Source: Sphaerosporella brunnea (lineage: Eukaryota; Ascomycota; Pezizomycetes; Pezizales; Pyronemataceae). From it: DNA of 64,000 nucleotides. Shown here piece by piece: positions 43,453-55,335 of this stretch. The notes below the pieces were generated by a model. It was given only the letters and a program-made list of their open reading frames with translations, searched no databases and had not been told where the DNA came from. Each line of letters starts with the position of its first letter. Within the stretch, counting starts at the first letter, position 1. A program made the position numbers and the translations under genes. The stretch spans positions 62,001 through 126,000 of the forward strand of contig VXIS01000053.1 of the NCBI GenBank assembly GCA_008704415.1. The letters run 5' to 3'.

Positions 43453-46111
43453 CGTTGCGTATGCTGTTGGTTCTGCTTCTGCTTCTCGAGGTTTGGGATG
43501 GGGAATGTGGAAGTTGCGGAGTGGAGGGAGAGAGGAATGGACGGATGGATGGATGCTGAAGGGAGAGGAGAAAAGGGAGCGAGAGCTGCTGGCTGTGCGG
43601 GTGGATGGGCGTGCGGGGAAGACGGGTGTGGGGAGCGCTGGCGTGTGGCGATCTGGTCTGGCACTGCTTCGTTCGCTGTGTGACGTCGGCTCGGCCTCGG
43701 TAGCTCTGATATTGCGATCGTCGCACGGGGGAGGGCTTGGGTGGCTGGAACTTGCACGTGAGGTTGCTCTTTATCCAGCGCTCTGGGAATTGGGCTGCAG
43801 AGGTAGACCGACTCGACCTTTGAAGCATTTCTGCGGATTCAAGACGGTCGGTTTTGCACGAGTGCTGACTGGTATTTGTGTTTCCACGGCCGCGGGCGTT
43901 TGGACAACGGGAACTCAACGCAAGGCCACGGATTCGACCGTCCCTGAGCCCTGTGCCCGGCTAGCGGGAATGCCCAGAGTGATGGCTGGTGACCGAGGCT
44001 GGTCCCGGTGATGTCAGCGGCCAGGGTTCTCGCCCTGCTCTTGCATGTCGTGTCACCGCCTCGCCTCTGAGCACTGGCCAGACAACGGCCCGGCACGTCG
44101 CTCGCGATCCGTGCGCAAAACGTGAATTGAGGTTTCTCGTTTGTCCGAGGAACAGCGTGCGATGGCATGCACTCTCGACATCGCGAATGTGTCACTTTGG
44201 CAGAGCAATGCATGCATGGAGTCAGATGGCGAAGTGGTGTCAAATCCTCGGCCATGCCGAACTGCCGAATTGGCTGCGGGAAGTCCCTTTTTGGATCATG
44301 TTGGTCCCGAGTTCAAATCGCTCTTGCTAGCCTTCAGCGGCCAAGAACCACGCGCTCAACAAAGACCCAGAAGGGAACGCGAAAATGAAAGCAAAACGCC
44401 TAACCGTGATGAATGTGGGAGGAATCGTCGGCAGCCAACGCTTCAAGCATCACCGAGAGGATCGACGCAAGCTGCAGCTGACAGCTCAAGATGATCGAGA
44501 TAACCCGCCAACAGTTTAGACTGATCGCTGAGCTGAGAGCCTGAGACCCTTTCGCGCTTCAAGCACATCCGAGGCTTCCCGACGCTATCCGAGAGGCACC
44601 ACTGCACGGGGTAAGCCGAGAGGTTGGACTTGTAAGGGGGTCCTACGACTTTTCTCGGGGCGTGTGTGTTTTGGATAGAATGGCGACACCCCAATTTCCA
44701 AAATTCCGACAAACCCCCCCGGGCAATGTCGATATGCCTTGCATGAATTCTCTGCTGCTCAAAAAAAGTCGTCAAAGGCGTTGTAAGAAAGGTCCTTTTT
44801 TTGAACCGGTCGCCAGCGGAACCGTAACACACACCCTTATTCAGCGGGATAGCGTGACATGCACGTCGCCTTGAACTTCATCCAACCCACAGCGCACAAC
44901 TGACGCGGAAAAAGGCCGAGACTTGAAGCGCGAGAGGACCTAGAGGAGCGCGAACTGCACGAGGGCGAACTGGACTACGAAGTGATTGCTGGGGGAAATG
45001 CCGAGGCCGAGGCGGCCGGGGGAGCGCAGCATAGCCAGTTTCGAGAGACCGCATCTAGCTGAGTCCTAGCCAGCACCAGGTTTGTTGCTGACACTCTAGA
45101 CTGCGAGCTCTTGTTGGCCCAAATCTGTGGGGAAAAAAAGGTCCATTTCACCGATTTCAAGTAGATACAGAGGGAGATATATCATATCATAACTGGGTTG
45201 TAGGCCGCGTTAAGTGGCATTGGACTCGAGAGCTTGGGTGTTTTCTCATCGCCGGCGGCCAACATCACTGCCAATGTCTCGCGCCACCCCAAAATTACCC
45301 TGTCCTAAAAAATGTCATGAAAAAAAAAACGCTGCCGGAAAAAAGGAAAAGGGATGAGTTATCTAGATGGTTAGTGGAAACCCCCCAAGAAGGAGTAGGG
45401 AAGCGCGAGAGAGTGGCTGTCCAAGCGACGTAAATGATGGATTGACTTTAAGCGCCTACTATGGAATAACTTCAAAGGTGTCGTTCAGGGCCCTGTGACG
45501 TCGCGAGACCGCCGAGCCGCCGAGCACGCCGAGGAAATGAGCGAGGGTACAAGCGGGAGAGAACAAGAGGATGGCGGGGGAGGATGCGGGCGAGGGTGAA
45601 GAGGAAGCAGCACTGGACTATCAACCCAGAGAGGGTTACGAGGATGATGAATTGGTAGCCACAACTGGTGCTGTTGGAGACTGAGTTTCCGAAAACTGTA
45701 GTGCCGCAGAATGCCCCCCCCCCCCCCAAGACTCCCACCATCCCCGCACTGCGTTCCGTCGCAGCACACCCCCAGCCTGTGCGTGCCATCCGAACCTGGC
45801 GTCAAGGAGAGCCTCCCGGATGGAGCCCACTGCAGTTTTTTAGGCTCATGTGGGGCACCGTGACGGGCAAGCAACGGGTGGCGCGGGCAACGGGTGCGCC
45901 CGCGCCATCGTGGAACCCCAGCTATGCAACCCGCTTTCAAAAAACAGCATAAGAAAACAGCTAACCACACCGGCCGTGGCCTCTACATCGACAAAAAATT
46001 ATATCTTACCACCGCTCCCATCTTATCCCCAACCCTTCTGGCTCTCGACAAGTGTGCATTCTGCCGCTTTCTCCTACACCCGCAAAGGAAAGCCCAGCGC
46101 CGAGACCAGCG
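43453..46111. other. Intergenic, no gene recognised
   Basis: Frames up to about 205 codons exist near 43394-44011 (plus) and 45485-45970 (minus), but they overlap one another, lack motifs and are biased by GC-rich composition. A minus-strand frame at 45472-45789 holds one hydrophobic segment (FIILVTLSGLIVQCCFLFTL). It could be part of a small membrane protein, but no complete gene model could be built. A C tract lies at 45714-45727. Confidence 0.4.
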
Positions 46112-46898
46112 TAGTGATGGACATAAGCCGAGTCGGCTCTCGAGCCTCGAGCAGAGCCTAGCGAAGCCTGACACTTCGGCAAGCCGAGCCGGCTCGAGCC
46201 TGTTGCCTGACGAGCCGAGCTTTTGCTCGAGCCTTTTTTGTTATAGCTAGCTAGCTAGGTAGGGGGATATATCCCCTCGGCCGGCCAAGATGAAAAGTGC
46301 GTGCCCAAGGCGGGTTGATCGAGAACATTCTGTGGAATTCCATCAGTGCAGATTTACTGCTCAAACGCTGGCTTCACCACAAGAGCCTCGATGACTGCGA
46401 ACTTCACGGCATCAATAATAATTCTACAAACGGTAGGGATGCCGCCGATGGACAGAGAGAGAGCGAGGGTCATCCAGAGGGCTCGGCGGCCAGGCAGAGC
46501 GACAGTAGGGCGGCTGGTCACAGCACGGGTTACTCCCGTCAGAGCACCCTAGCCAGAGCGAAGGCGGAGATGGTGCCCATGGTGTTGGCCATGGTGGCCA
46601 TTGTGATGGCCAGGAGCCGGTCCGGACGAGGGCGACGCGAGGGCATGGAGGCAGAGCAGAGCAGGAAACTGATCCAGAAGGCTTTGATTCCGGATCAGAT
46701 CTATAGCATATATACTAGTATAACGACGCCTCTAATGTCCCTTGTTTACCGGCTCGTCTATCATAAATTGTACTGCAGTTCGAGCCAAAGCTCGAGCTTT
46801 TCAGGCTCGGCTCGGCTTGATGAGCCCATGTTCTAACAAGCCGAGCTGGCTCGAGCCTTCCTCATGGCTCGGCTCGGCTCGGCTTGTGTCCATCACTA
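46112..46898. mobile_element. Non-autonomous hAT element, CTCGAGC-rich, 787 bp
   Basis: The ends TAGTGATGGACATAAGCCGA and TCGGCTTGTGTCCATCACTA are inverted repeats with a single mismatch over 21 bp. The perfect 8-bp duplication GACCAGCG flanks both (46104-46111 and 46899-46906). Sub-terminal CTCGAGCC/GGCTCGGC words are shared in style with the element at 39522, though the terminal 18 bp differ after TAGTGATG. The inside, read on the minus strand near 46550-46350, has a coherent hydrophobic frame (RALWMTLALSLSIGGIPTVC, then RIIIDAVKFAVIEALVVKPA) that could be a captured host gene fragment. Confidence 0.92.
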
Positions 46899-46906
46899 GA
46901 CCAGCG

Positions 46907-48248
46907 CCACCAAGTCGTCCCAGGATATCCCATTCCTGAGAAGACTCACGCTTCCAACAAGAACTGCGCCTTTTCGTGAGGTTGCGCTGTGTAAAAACCA
47001 CCGTTTTGATATGTATCATCGGCTGGAATTGGACAGAGGGGGGCGGGGGGGGGGGGGCGTTATTAGATGTAGGGAGTAGCGATAGCATTGCCAATGCTCC
47101 GGCACACCGACGTTTCCCTGTGTTTTTGGTGTCGCGACAATACCGGCGCCTGCGCTTATGATTGCCATAACATGAAATCAGCTGATGTGTGCGCGGGCCG
47201 GTTGCCAATTATCAAGCCTTTTCCAATATAATCCCCATTGGGCTGGGCTAAACTCTCCACGAAGACCGTACTCAACAAAACCCTGCCCCCAACGCTATCT
47301 ATCTAATGCCGGATTCTTAAAAACTGCAGAGGGAAAAGCACAAGTATGCAGCTATTATGTACCCGTGACCGGCATTTAGAAGCAAAAAAAAACCGCTGGT
47401 TGGGCGCGATCTCGCGAGACTGGTGATTTGAGCTCAATGATTTCGCCTTCAAGTAAGTTTCAGCCACCAGCTGCAGTTGCATTTTTTGGTTCTAAATGCT
47501 ACCCTCTGTTTTATTTGGCTTCGGCGTTTTCTCCGATTGTTTGTTTGCAGAAGCTTCCCCGGATCTGGCCGCTATGCAATGTCGTTCTGAGCTATCGTTG
47601 ACTGTGAGGAAAAGCAACCCCCCGTTGGGGGGGGGGGGGGGTTCTGTAAACAGCGACCATCCAACGAGCGAGCAGCAACAATGGGCCTTCTAAGCAAAGT
47701 CGAAGATCGCTCCACGGACTCAGCATCGACACGATGGACGTCGACGTTCTCTCCGCCAACACCATGAGGCTGTGTCTTTATCCGCGAATCTCCCGCCTGC
47801 AAGAGCCGGTGGGCCACAGGCAAACCTGCCGGCAGACGACACTTACATCGTCGAGGAGCTCGCGGCGACGGTGCATCAACACCAAGCGCAGCTGGCGGCT
47901 GTGGGGCGGTGGCTTTTTGGGGGCGCCGTGCAAGCGCGGTGGTCCCCCGTCAGCAACCACGGTGTCGACCACAAAAACAGGCCCCGCTCGCCCACGTTGG
48001 CCCCAATAGGGATGCGAGTGTGCAGGGACTTTAGGGATAGAGTTCACGATGGCCGAAGCCTCTGTTCGCTATGCGGGCAGCCCTGGGTTGAGGTTGTGAG
48101 CATCATGACATCGAGGTGACTCGCAACACCACACGCGTCTACCCCCAGGGATCTAGCATGATCGGATGGTGGTGGTTGTGGTGGTATGTAACACCGCTTT
48201 GGCAGGAGTAGAAGTTTTACTGGACGACGTTCACAGCGCCGGCCACGT
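46907..48248. other. Intergenic, no gene recognised
   Basis: No gene is recognised. A G tract lies at 47628-47642. Plus-strand frames at 47690-48010 are GC-rich and Ala/Arg-rich without a family motif. Confidence 0.4.
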
Positions 48249-48264
48249 CGCACTTGCAAAAAGT

Positions 48265-48536
48265 CTTTGTTTGTCTGCTTTAATCATATTTTATTCGGCC
48301 GCTTGCGGCCATGACATATAGAAGCGGAGGCAAAGTCACCCCTGGGCTCGAAGTCCTACTGTGGGGCCTGCACCTCCATAGAAAAGTAAACACGGGAAAC
48401 TCGCATCAGATATGACTGCGTACCAAGGAGATTCGTGACTGAAAAACACAGGGAAGAAATTACAGGGTCAGAACACAAATTAGGCCCTGGCCGGCCATAG
48501 TCCAACTACAGTCCGCATTTTCACGGACGCACAGGC
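48265..48536 (-). mobile_element. 5'-truncated LINE fragment, family A, copy 1
   Basis: A 272-bp insertion between two copies of CGCACTTGCAAAAAGT (48249-48264 and 48537-48552), a perfect 16-bp target duplication. On the minus strand its 3' end carries the hairpin GGCCGCAAGCGGCC (48297-48310) followed by GAATAAAATATGATTAAA, as in the two other family-A copies. The body matches the non-coding part of the copy at 57148 (segments near AAACACGGGAAACTCGCATC and CCAAGGAGATTCGTGAC). It contains no coding part. Confidence 0.88.
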
Positions 48537-48592
48537 CGCACTTGCAAAAAGTGTTTTGTCAAGAAGTACAAGGCACGGCCTACTCTACAGCC

Positions 48593-48662
48593 CCGTCCTG
48601 ATAAAATTTGCGGGCTGCCTTTTAGGCTAGGCAACCTGTAAATGGTGGCAGTACACGTCTAA
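48593..48662. repeat. Short foldback element, copy 2
   Basis: It starts CGTCCTGAT and has TTTGCGGGCTGCCTTTT on the left and GGCAACCTGTAAATGG on the right, then CGTCTAAT. This parallels the foldback at 6382-6492, but with a shorter centre and more differences. Confidence 0.5.
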
Positions 48663-49269
48663 TAGAAAGGTGTTTTGAGCACTGAATCATCTTAAGGGCA
48701 CCCGTGGCTGCGAGATCAACTGTCGTGCCTGTCCTCCCGCCATCACTCGTCGTCAGTTCAGCAGCAGAAATATTCGGCCACTCTTGGAATAACGAAGGGT
48801 GAGGGTTACATACAAGACGAAATTTTTACGGTTAATGTGTGAGATGGTCTCCGTACCCCAAGAAAAATCCCGTTGACCAAGATGCCCCAACTCCAAAGGG
48901 CCGAGTGCCAGTCCGTGTGTCAAAAACTCGGCACCACTACACGACGCCCGAAAACTCGGCGACGCCATGCCCAAAAAAAAAAAAGCGGTTCAGCCATACA
49001 CCAAACCAACACACAAGCGCACACCGCAGGCGGAGCACCCGCAGGAAGCTCGATCCCCCGCCCCCAACCCTCCAGCACCACGGATCAGTGCTCTTGCGCA
49101 GATCCCCCTTCCTCTTCCTCTTCTTCGCTGGGCGTCCTCGCACTTACTCTAGTATGAGGCGGTTCGGAAGCATCCAGAGGAACGTCCGACAACGCCGAAC
49201 TATCGCTTTCATAATCAGAGTTCCCCGCACCTTGAGGTTGATAGAATCTCCCGCGACCACCATAAACGG

Positions 49270-49430
49270 AAATCCAATTACAGCTTGTACGCAAGAACGA
49301 TTCGAACAGGAGTGGACTTTCCTCATCTAATCATACAACAAACAGCCGGCCGCCCGCCACCCATACCTTACATCCTGCCACAACCAGCAAACAGACACTC
49401 CCCGCCAATGCCGTCGATCAGTCAGTATTT
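49270..49430 (-). pseudogene. Eroded partial copy of the DUF423 gene 3' end
   Basis: The segment parallels the 3' part of the DUF423 gene and its downstream DNA (56440-56640) in the same order and orientation. Shared blocks are CATCTAATCATACAA, GCATACCTTACA/CCATACCTTACA, ATCCTGCC and CAGCAA(A/T)CAGACAC, and upstream ATTCGAA(C/T)AGGAGTGGA. Reading the minus strand gives GIGGECLFAGCG in place of [12 protein letters not shown], followed by a stop. It is a fragment with no start and cannot be functional. Nothing else is recognised between 48663 and 50329. Confidence 0.6.
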
Positions 49431-50329
49431 GGCACAGGCCCTGTTCTGAGTCGCACTCGCCACAGTCATTATCCTCAAAGGACAGTAGCTACAGTCATCC
49501 ATACACTGCAGGCCAGCCGGACTTTTCTTAATGCGAACCCACAAGCCTAGTACACCATTCAAGGCCACACATTCGCTCATCCAATACCATCTGAAACAAT
49601 TCAACTACATCGTAACCTTTTCAGTATGAACGAACTCCTCGAAAACCACGATATCCCACATCACGGATTATCACCCCTATTCTCTCCTTCACTATCAATA
49701 CCGTGCATTGGTCAGCTCCTCCTGATCTGAATCTCACTGCAGGTGGCGGAGAAGGCGTGGCATCTTGAATAGACGGGGTGAGAGGGGGGGTTCGCTACTC
49801 CCAAGGGGGATGGAAGGTGGTGGGGGGTGGTGACAAGTTTAAGATTGAGCCGCCGGCGTTCGGCAGCGGGGCAGCGGCGAGCTCCTCACAGGCAGGGAGA
49901 GACTCGGGGTCGAGGCTCGAGGACATTGCTCTCAGATCTCACATGAAAGCACCCACTCGAGTTGTTTGCATTGGTATCTAACGGGTCGAGTGGATTTGAC
50001 AGCTATGTGACCGGTCATCATGATGCATGCATGCATTATGGCAGGAATATTGTTTTTCTTTCGTTTTCGCGACTGCTTTGCATGTTGACTCTCATCTGGC
50101 AAGACAGGCGAAAACACCTGTGTGCGAGTGAGAATTAATGACCACAGATCTTCTCGAACGCCAAAGAAAGCACTTTCCGGCACCAACCCCCGCCAACCAA
50201 CCGGATCTAGATAGCGCGCAACATGAACGAGCATCTATTCTATCTGGCTATAATATGTGCATCCCACCTCTCCCTCCCATCAGCCCCACACACACACCCC
50301 ACCAAAAAAACAAAAAAAAACAAAGCAAC

Positions 50330-50527
50330 ATGTGTACAACAACGCGCATCTTCTACCGAAAGTGCGGTCATACCGTCTTCTACCCGCACGAGCGGTGTTC
50401 TGGCTACAGGCCCGCCATAGATTCCAGAGGACAGAGAATACTATTCTGCCCATTGCCCGAGCGCGTGAAGCCTGGTGGGAGTGTGCCAGGCGCATGTCCT
50501 GATTGTGAGGCTTGGAGGTACATGTAA
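50330..50527 (+). CDS. Small cysteine-containing hypothetical protein
   Basis: An intact 65-residue frame from the ATG at 50330, which follows an A-rich leader (AAAACAAAGCAACATG). It begins MCTTTRIFYRKCGHTVF, and cysteines recur in pairs towards the end (FCPLPERV, GACPDCEAW). A CGH near the N-terminus plus CPxC-like spacing occurs in a group of short fungal proteins of unknown function, and four to six Cys/His could bind zinc. There is no signal peptide and no intron. The short length means that the frame could be chance, but the start context and Cys pattern favour a real gene. Confidence 0.5.
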   Translation: MCTTTRIFYRKCGHTVFYPHERCSGYRPAIDSRGQRILFCPLPERVKPGGSVPGACPDCEAWRYM

Positions 50528-51387
50528 TGGTAATGCGGTTACCTAGGTACTTTAGGGGTAGGGGTGTGTTAAAATGCAAGATTCCCAAAGCGGTCTCCTA
50601 CGGCCGGAGCCATGTGGAGTTATATAAAAAGCAAATTGTACTCGTACAACTGGCGGAAGCGATTCATGCGTTGTGACAGGGTCGCGAGGACAAACCACCA
50701 CACAAACGTCTCCAATTCAGAACTGAATCACTCAACGACAACACAATATTTTCGAAATGCGAAGCCACAAAATCCTCGAGCGAGGATACCTCTTTTGGTT
50801 TCTCGGAGATGTTGCGGTATTCTTGTTGTAGTGAGATAAGCAGCATAGGGCGTGGAGAGCGCTTTGTATGGGAAAAACACTAAAATCAACTTCATCGAAC
50901 CACCACATTTTTACTCAGTTATGGTAGCAATGGGAAGCATTCCATTTTGTGAATTCAATACAATAGATGGCGAGTGGTCAGTAAATTGTGGCGCTGAGTG
51001 GGCAGTCGATGAAGTTGAAGTAAAAATTTGAAGTTGCGTGGTAAGCCACAGCCTGGCGTTGTTCAGCCACAAAAGCGACCATAAAAGGAATGGTGTTGCC
51101 TTAAAGGGGTAAGCTGTGTCGCAACGCTTCCCAATTGTGTTTGTGTGAGTTTTTTGGTATCGTCTGTAGGAGACTGAAATAACGAACTTTTACACGCTTT
51201 TTTTTGGCTATCGGCTCAAAAGAAAGAAGGGATAGAGATACAGATATACGGTAGTAAATGCTTGTCCAATTGCAGCCCAAGACTACGTTTACGCTAGGCA
51301 ATGATGGAACGTTGAAGCAAACCAAGGAAGCTCAATCAAATGAAAGACAGTGCTCGGTATCATTAAAATATGTTCGATGCGCATCGC
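50528..51387. other. Intergenic, no gene recognised
   Basis: AT-rich sequence between the small Cys-containing gene and the 3' end of the methyltransferase gene. No recognisable domain is found in any frame. Confidence 0.45.
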
Positions 51388-52537
51388 CTACTCCTCCTCA
51401 GGCTCTGGCTTGCTTGCATACACGACAGGACTACATCAGTTAGCCATCGCTTGGCCTCACGCACGCGGTAAGAGGGAGGGGGTGGGGGACGTACTAGTGA
51501 CCAAAACCGTGGTAATTCTTGTTCTTCGTGGCCCTCTTGGCCGCAGTACAAAGCGCATCGGCCTCATCGTTCGACATTCCCAGAATCCGTGTGAACGCGC
51601 CCATACCATACGCATGATATCCCGTCTCCGTGCTCAACATATTCATCGCGCCAACCTCCTTCAGCTTCTGGTCCTTGGGCCAGGGAGCAATCGGCAGCTT
51701 CGTCCTCGTGCCGACCGTAACATCCGTAAAGCCCGCCTTCTTCAAATTGTCCACAAGCAGCTGCTCAGTGGCGGCAGGCGGTCTTTTAATCTTCACCATC
51801 GCCTCGCCCAGTCTGTCAGACCACTGCTTAATAGGATTGGACGCATCGAGAGAACCGTCGTCGCACTCGATCACCGCGCAGATCTCGGCAAGCTCGATGT
51901 ACCCGCCCGGTTTGAGGCAGCGGTAGGCATGCTTCAGCACGCCGGGCCAGTCGGTTAGAGCCTGCGCCAGGTTTCGCAGGTGTATAAAATCAAAGGAGTC
52001 AGGGGGGTAGGTCCAGGGTTTTTCGACATCGTCGACTTCGAATCTGCAGTTGGGCGGGACCCAAGGGGGTTGGATGGGACTATATTATTCGCATAAATTA
52101 CCCCTGTTACTTTCATCCCAATACACAACCTCACGACAAGTATGTAGCTACCTCAGATCAACCCCGATGACTTCTGCCGCCGGAAACTTGTCCGCCATGT
52201 CGATAGCCCAGATCCCGGTGCCGGTACCGACATCAAGGATGCGCTGCGGGTCTTTCAACGGCGCGAGATACAGCCGCCCGTCGAGCAGCTTCAGTAGCAT
52301 CTCGTGGTGCAGATCCATCCGGTCCTGCTCCGCCTCGTCGGTGGGCAGTGGGTTCTTGTCGACGCCGTAGTAGGCATGGTAACGTCTACCGTTCTCAAAA
52401 ACGTACTGCTGGATCGAAGACGAGAGCGATGCAGTGCTGGTGTCGTAGCCGCTGCTGTCGTAGGTCTCGCTTGTCGGGTCCTCAAGAAACGTCGGGTCGA
52501 CTTCGATGTGTGACGCCGCGGGACCGGGGGAGGCCAT
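51388..52537 (-). CDS. LaeA-like SAM-dependent methyltransferase
   Basis: Three exons: 52537-52152, 52079-51495 and 51430-51388, with introns of 72 and 64 nt, encode 337 residues. The phases agree (GVDL|SPIQPPWVPPNC and GFGHY|PVVYASKP). The N-terminus has the family pattern SSIQQYVFENGRRYHAYYG and DEAEQDRMDLHHEM. SAM-binding motif I is RILDVGTGTGIWAIDMADKF with IGVDLS. Further motifs are DFIHLRNLAQALTDWPGVLK and AYRCLKPGGYIELAEI. The C-terminus ends in EPEEE. LaeA-type proteins are nuclear regulators or enzymes tied to secondary metabolism and development. Most fungal members are orphan methyltransferases with unknown substrates, and this one need not be LaeA itself. All core motifs are intact. 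Confidence 0.93.
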
Positions 52538-53313
52538 GGTTTTCAGGTTCGGGGCTGGTGCTGGAGAGGGATGTGGGTGGGGAGCGAGCCGATCTTATGT
52601 AGACTGCGCACGGGGAAATGTGAAAAGTGATAGTATCATAGAATTATGCAGCAAGCGATATGCGGCAGGCGGCGAAGCGTGGGCGGTTATGTAACACTAT
52701 CCACTGGGCTTTTTAGCCATTGGTGGAGATAGTGGGTGTATCTTCTTGGCTCGACCGCTAGATTCCGACCACGGCAAATTGGGGGGGCAGCGTAGGCAAA
52801 AAAGTGCAGCGTGCGAAAAAAGCAAATCCGTTACCGACTCAGCCGCCGCTCGATAGTGATGGGGGTTCGTGACGGAAACTTTGCCGTGATATGATCGATC
52901 GGTAGGCGTCTTTAACGTGGCAGCTCCTGGATATCTACATACTCTACGCGATGAACTGCAGGAGGTGGACTTTTTGGTTAGTGGCCATTCGGTTAGTGGC
53001 CATTTGGCCAATCAAGTGAACCCACGCAGTTATGGCAAGCCAAGAGGAGCTTCCCGTGAGTTCATCAGCTTTCGTCCTCTGTGCGTTGTGCATTCGGTTG
53101 GCGACAGAGATGCAGAGCTTATTGGTGGTCACTGGCCACAAGTCCCGGCGCTAACAGGGGCGGAAGTTTACCGCGCGAAACGAGCTGCTGCGACGATGTG
53201 GTTGGGGGCTCCCTGTGTGTGCGACATTCGTTTTGATTGCTAAGCGGCCCGGGCTGCCACTGAAAAAACACGTTCTTGTAGCACCCAAAACACAGCTCTG
53301 AATCCGACTTTTT
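52538..53313. other. Intergenic, no gene recognised
   Basis: Upstream region of the methyltransferase gene. No frame with a recognisable domain is seen. A short direct repeat (AGTGGCCATT, twice) lies at 52980-53006. Confidence 0.45.
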
Positions 53314-53523
53314 GTGGTATGCAATGCCGGACCTTTCGGCCTGGAGGGCTACATAGATGCTATCTTTTATCCTCGGTTTCACTGCGAGCTCGACTTTATT
53401 GCGCGGTATCGGTGTGCAGCCATTAAAGGATTGAGAAACGTTCTTCCCGCTGCTTTGGACTCTGTAACCACCGCTTCCATCAACTGCTACTACAACCACT
53501 GTACGGGTGATGGAGGCGTATAG
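53314..53523 (+). mobile_element. DDE transposase C-terminal fragment
   Basis: A 69-codon plus-strand frame contains FYPRFHCELDFIARY, a degenerate form of the FLPKFHCELNFIE motif at the catalytic end of a fungal DDE transposase family, and then LPAALDSVTTASINCYYNHC, the usual helical tail. The Glu of the triad would be in the position after DFI and appears replaced by Ala. The rest of the transposase is missing. It is an old fragment separate from the Tc1/mariner element that begins about 230 bp further on. Confidence 0.6.
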
Positions 53524-53871
53524 TGCGGGTTTTGGTTTCACACAGCGGGTTTATAAGGCACATCGTTAAGTTGTAGATCAATCAAAAAAGAAGGGCGAAG
53601 GTGAATCGCCGACGATCACTTGATTTCCCGATCGGGCGAAACAATACCCAAAAAAGTACTCGTTGTGATCCGGACACGCTAAATCTAACCCTAACCCACG
53701 CACACCAAATATCTGTGCACTGCGACCGTGCTCGTCCCTCAGCAAACATCATGCGACCACAGTTGCCAAAGCCAGACAAGTGCAAGTAAGTCTAAGGTAA
53801 GAGGCGACTGAGCTGCAGAGAGTATGGCAACTTGTGGTAGTTGATAAGGAAAACCCTCATATGGTGCAGGC

Positions 53872-54079
53872 AGCTATAAACCTGGTCGTCGGAGATGGAC
53901 GACCACAATCAATGCCGGTATCCCCGCGTCCGAACTCAGAGCAAAACAAACGTTAAGCACCTAAGGCAGATGCGCTCTACAACCCAACGTTTTCCATTCC
54001 ACTGTTTCTGCACTTGCGTGCTGCTTATTTTCCGATGAAAATATCCGTGCGACGACCAGGTTTATAGCTGCCTGCACCA
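53872..54079. mobile_element. Mariner-type MITE, copy 2, inside a transposase
   Basis: A 208-bp element with the same inverted ends as copy 1 (TGGTGCAGGCAGCTATAAAC) and TA on both sides (53870-53871 and 54080-54081). Removing the element plus one TA rejoins the transposase reading frame exactly (ENPH|TLPAWC). The insertion therefore took place in a then-coherent Tc1/mariner transposase. The internal sequence is almost identical to copy 1. Confidence 0.93.
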
Positions 54080-54848
54080 TACCTTGCCGGCGTGGTGTGC
54101 CATCCTCGCACTACGGTTCTTTGACCCAGCCAATCCACCCACCACCATCCGGCAGATTGCGAGTGCAATCAACGTGCCCAAATCAACCGTCCAAGATGTA
54201 TGCGCACACGCCGTGAAAAAAAAAAAAAAAAACCAAAGGGAACAGAAGGTAAAAGGAACGGATGGCTTCGGCACCTGTCACAGCGCCCGATCTGGTGCCT
54301 GCGCCTGCTCCCATCCCCAGCATCACTGCCGAACCCAATGCCGAGCCCTGCAAATACCGTTGTCGATGTGGCAGAGCCGGTACTAGTACACAATGTTACA
54401 GCATTGGAGATCCCGGAGAAGCGACTAGTAGATACCGTTGTGGGAATTGCTGGCTGCTTCAAAACATCGCGTTTCCACTGGACGCCCTCCGAAATTGACA
54501 GAAGTGGATAAAGGTGAGTTGGTAGCCATTGTTAAACGCAATTGGGCTACCAGGCACATGTCGCTGGTGAACATCGAACAAACAGCAGGCTCATGATCTG
54601 AAATTTTTTTCAAAACAACAATCCTGGCGGCGTTGCACAAATGTGGCATTGAAGCCTACCGGGAGGACTTCGAAGTCATCCTGAAGGCAGAGAAAAAACT
54701 TCAACGGTTGGTCTATTGCCAAGAAAGAAAGGACTGGTTGCTGGACGAGGAATGGGCGAGGTATGGCTTCATAGATGAGACGTCCAGTGAAAGTGGAGGT
54801 ACATAGGGAGTCTCCTGCGTTTGGAAGGAGAAAGGAAAGCAGTACGGT

Positions 54849-55335
54849 TTGTTTGTTTTAATCATCCTGTATTCGGCCGCTTGCGGCCATGACATGGGGG
54901 CTATATACACAGATCTACCCTTGAACCTCAAGTGTCCACAGACGGGCGTGATCTGAAAGGCGCACCAAGGAAATTCGTAACTGATAGAGTGAAAAATAAA
55001 AGAAAAGTAAAAGAAAGACAAAGGGAAAAGACATCAATTTCTGATCATTCTTGTGACTTCTCCGGCCACTTTCCCACTTGTGTGCTACCCAAAAAGCCGA
55101 GGACGGCTTCAGTGCATCTTGCATCCGCCAGAATTCTGGCTACAGGAGTGGAGGTTTTCTTCCAGCCCTCCTTATTGCCCTCTCTTGTCGCCGCACCAAT
55201 TGTCTTCCACAAAGCGTCCTGCTCTTTTCGCCACTTGGCACATCTCTTCATGAGGTGCTCCCTTGTTTGCTTGGGTGCCTTGCGGCACCACCAGCACTTG
55301 TCGTCCGCTCTGCGGCCCGTCCACATGAGGTATGG
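54849..55335 (-). mobile_element. 5'-truncated LINE, family A, copy 2, inside a transposase
   Basis: A 487-bp insertion flanked by the perfect 15-bp duplication GGAAAGCAGTACGGT (54834-54848 and 55336-55350). On the minus strand it codes for the LINE C-terminus: CWWCRKAPKQTREHLMKRC, a CCHC zinc knuckle, then WRKEQDALWKTIGAA, ILADARCTEAVLGFLGSTQV and a stop. The 3' end has the hairpin GGCCGCAAGCGGCC (54875-54888) and then GAATACAGGATGATTAAA. The 5' part, with the reverse transcriptase, is missing. It sits inside the Tc1/mariner transposase gene and is younger than it. Confidence 0.92.

Noticed and set aside
44200..44340. Possible tRNA suggested by GAGTTCAAATC near 44316
   Set aside because: No matching acceptor stem or cloverleaf can be built around the T-loop-like motif.
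45472..45990. Minus-strand frames with one hydrophobic segment
   Set aside because: No consistent start, splice pattern or family; kept only as a remark in the intergenic entry.
53690..53701. CTAACCCTAACCC telomere-like string
   Set aside because: Only two units in an otherwise ordinary context; it is not a telomere or interstitial array.
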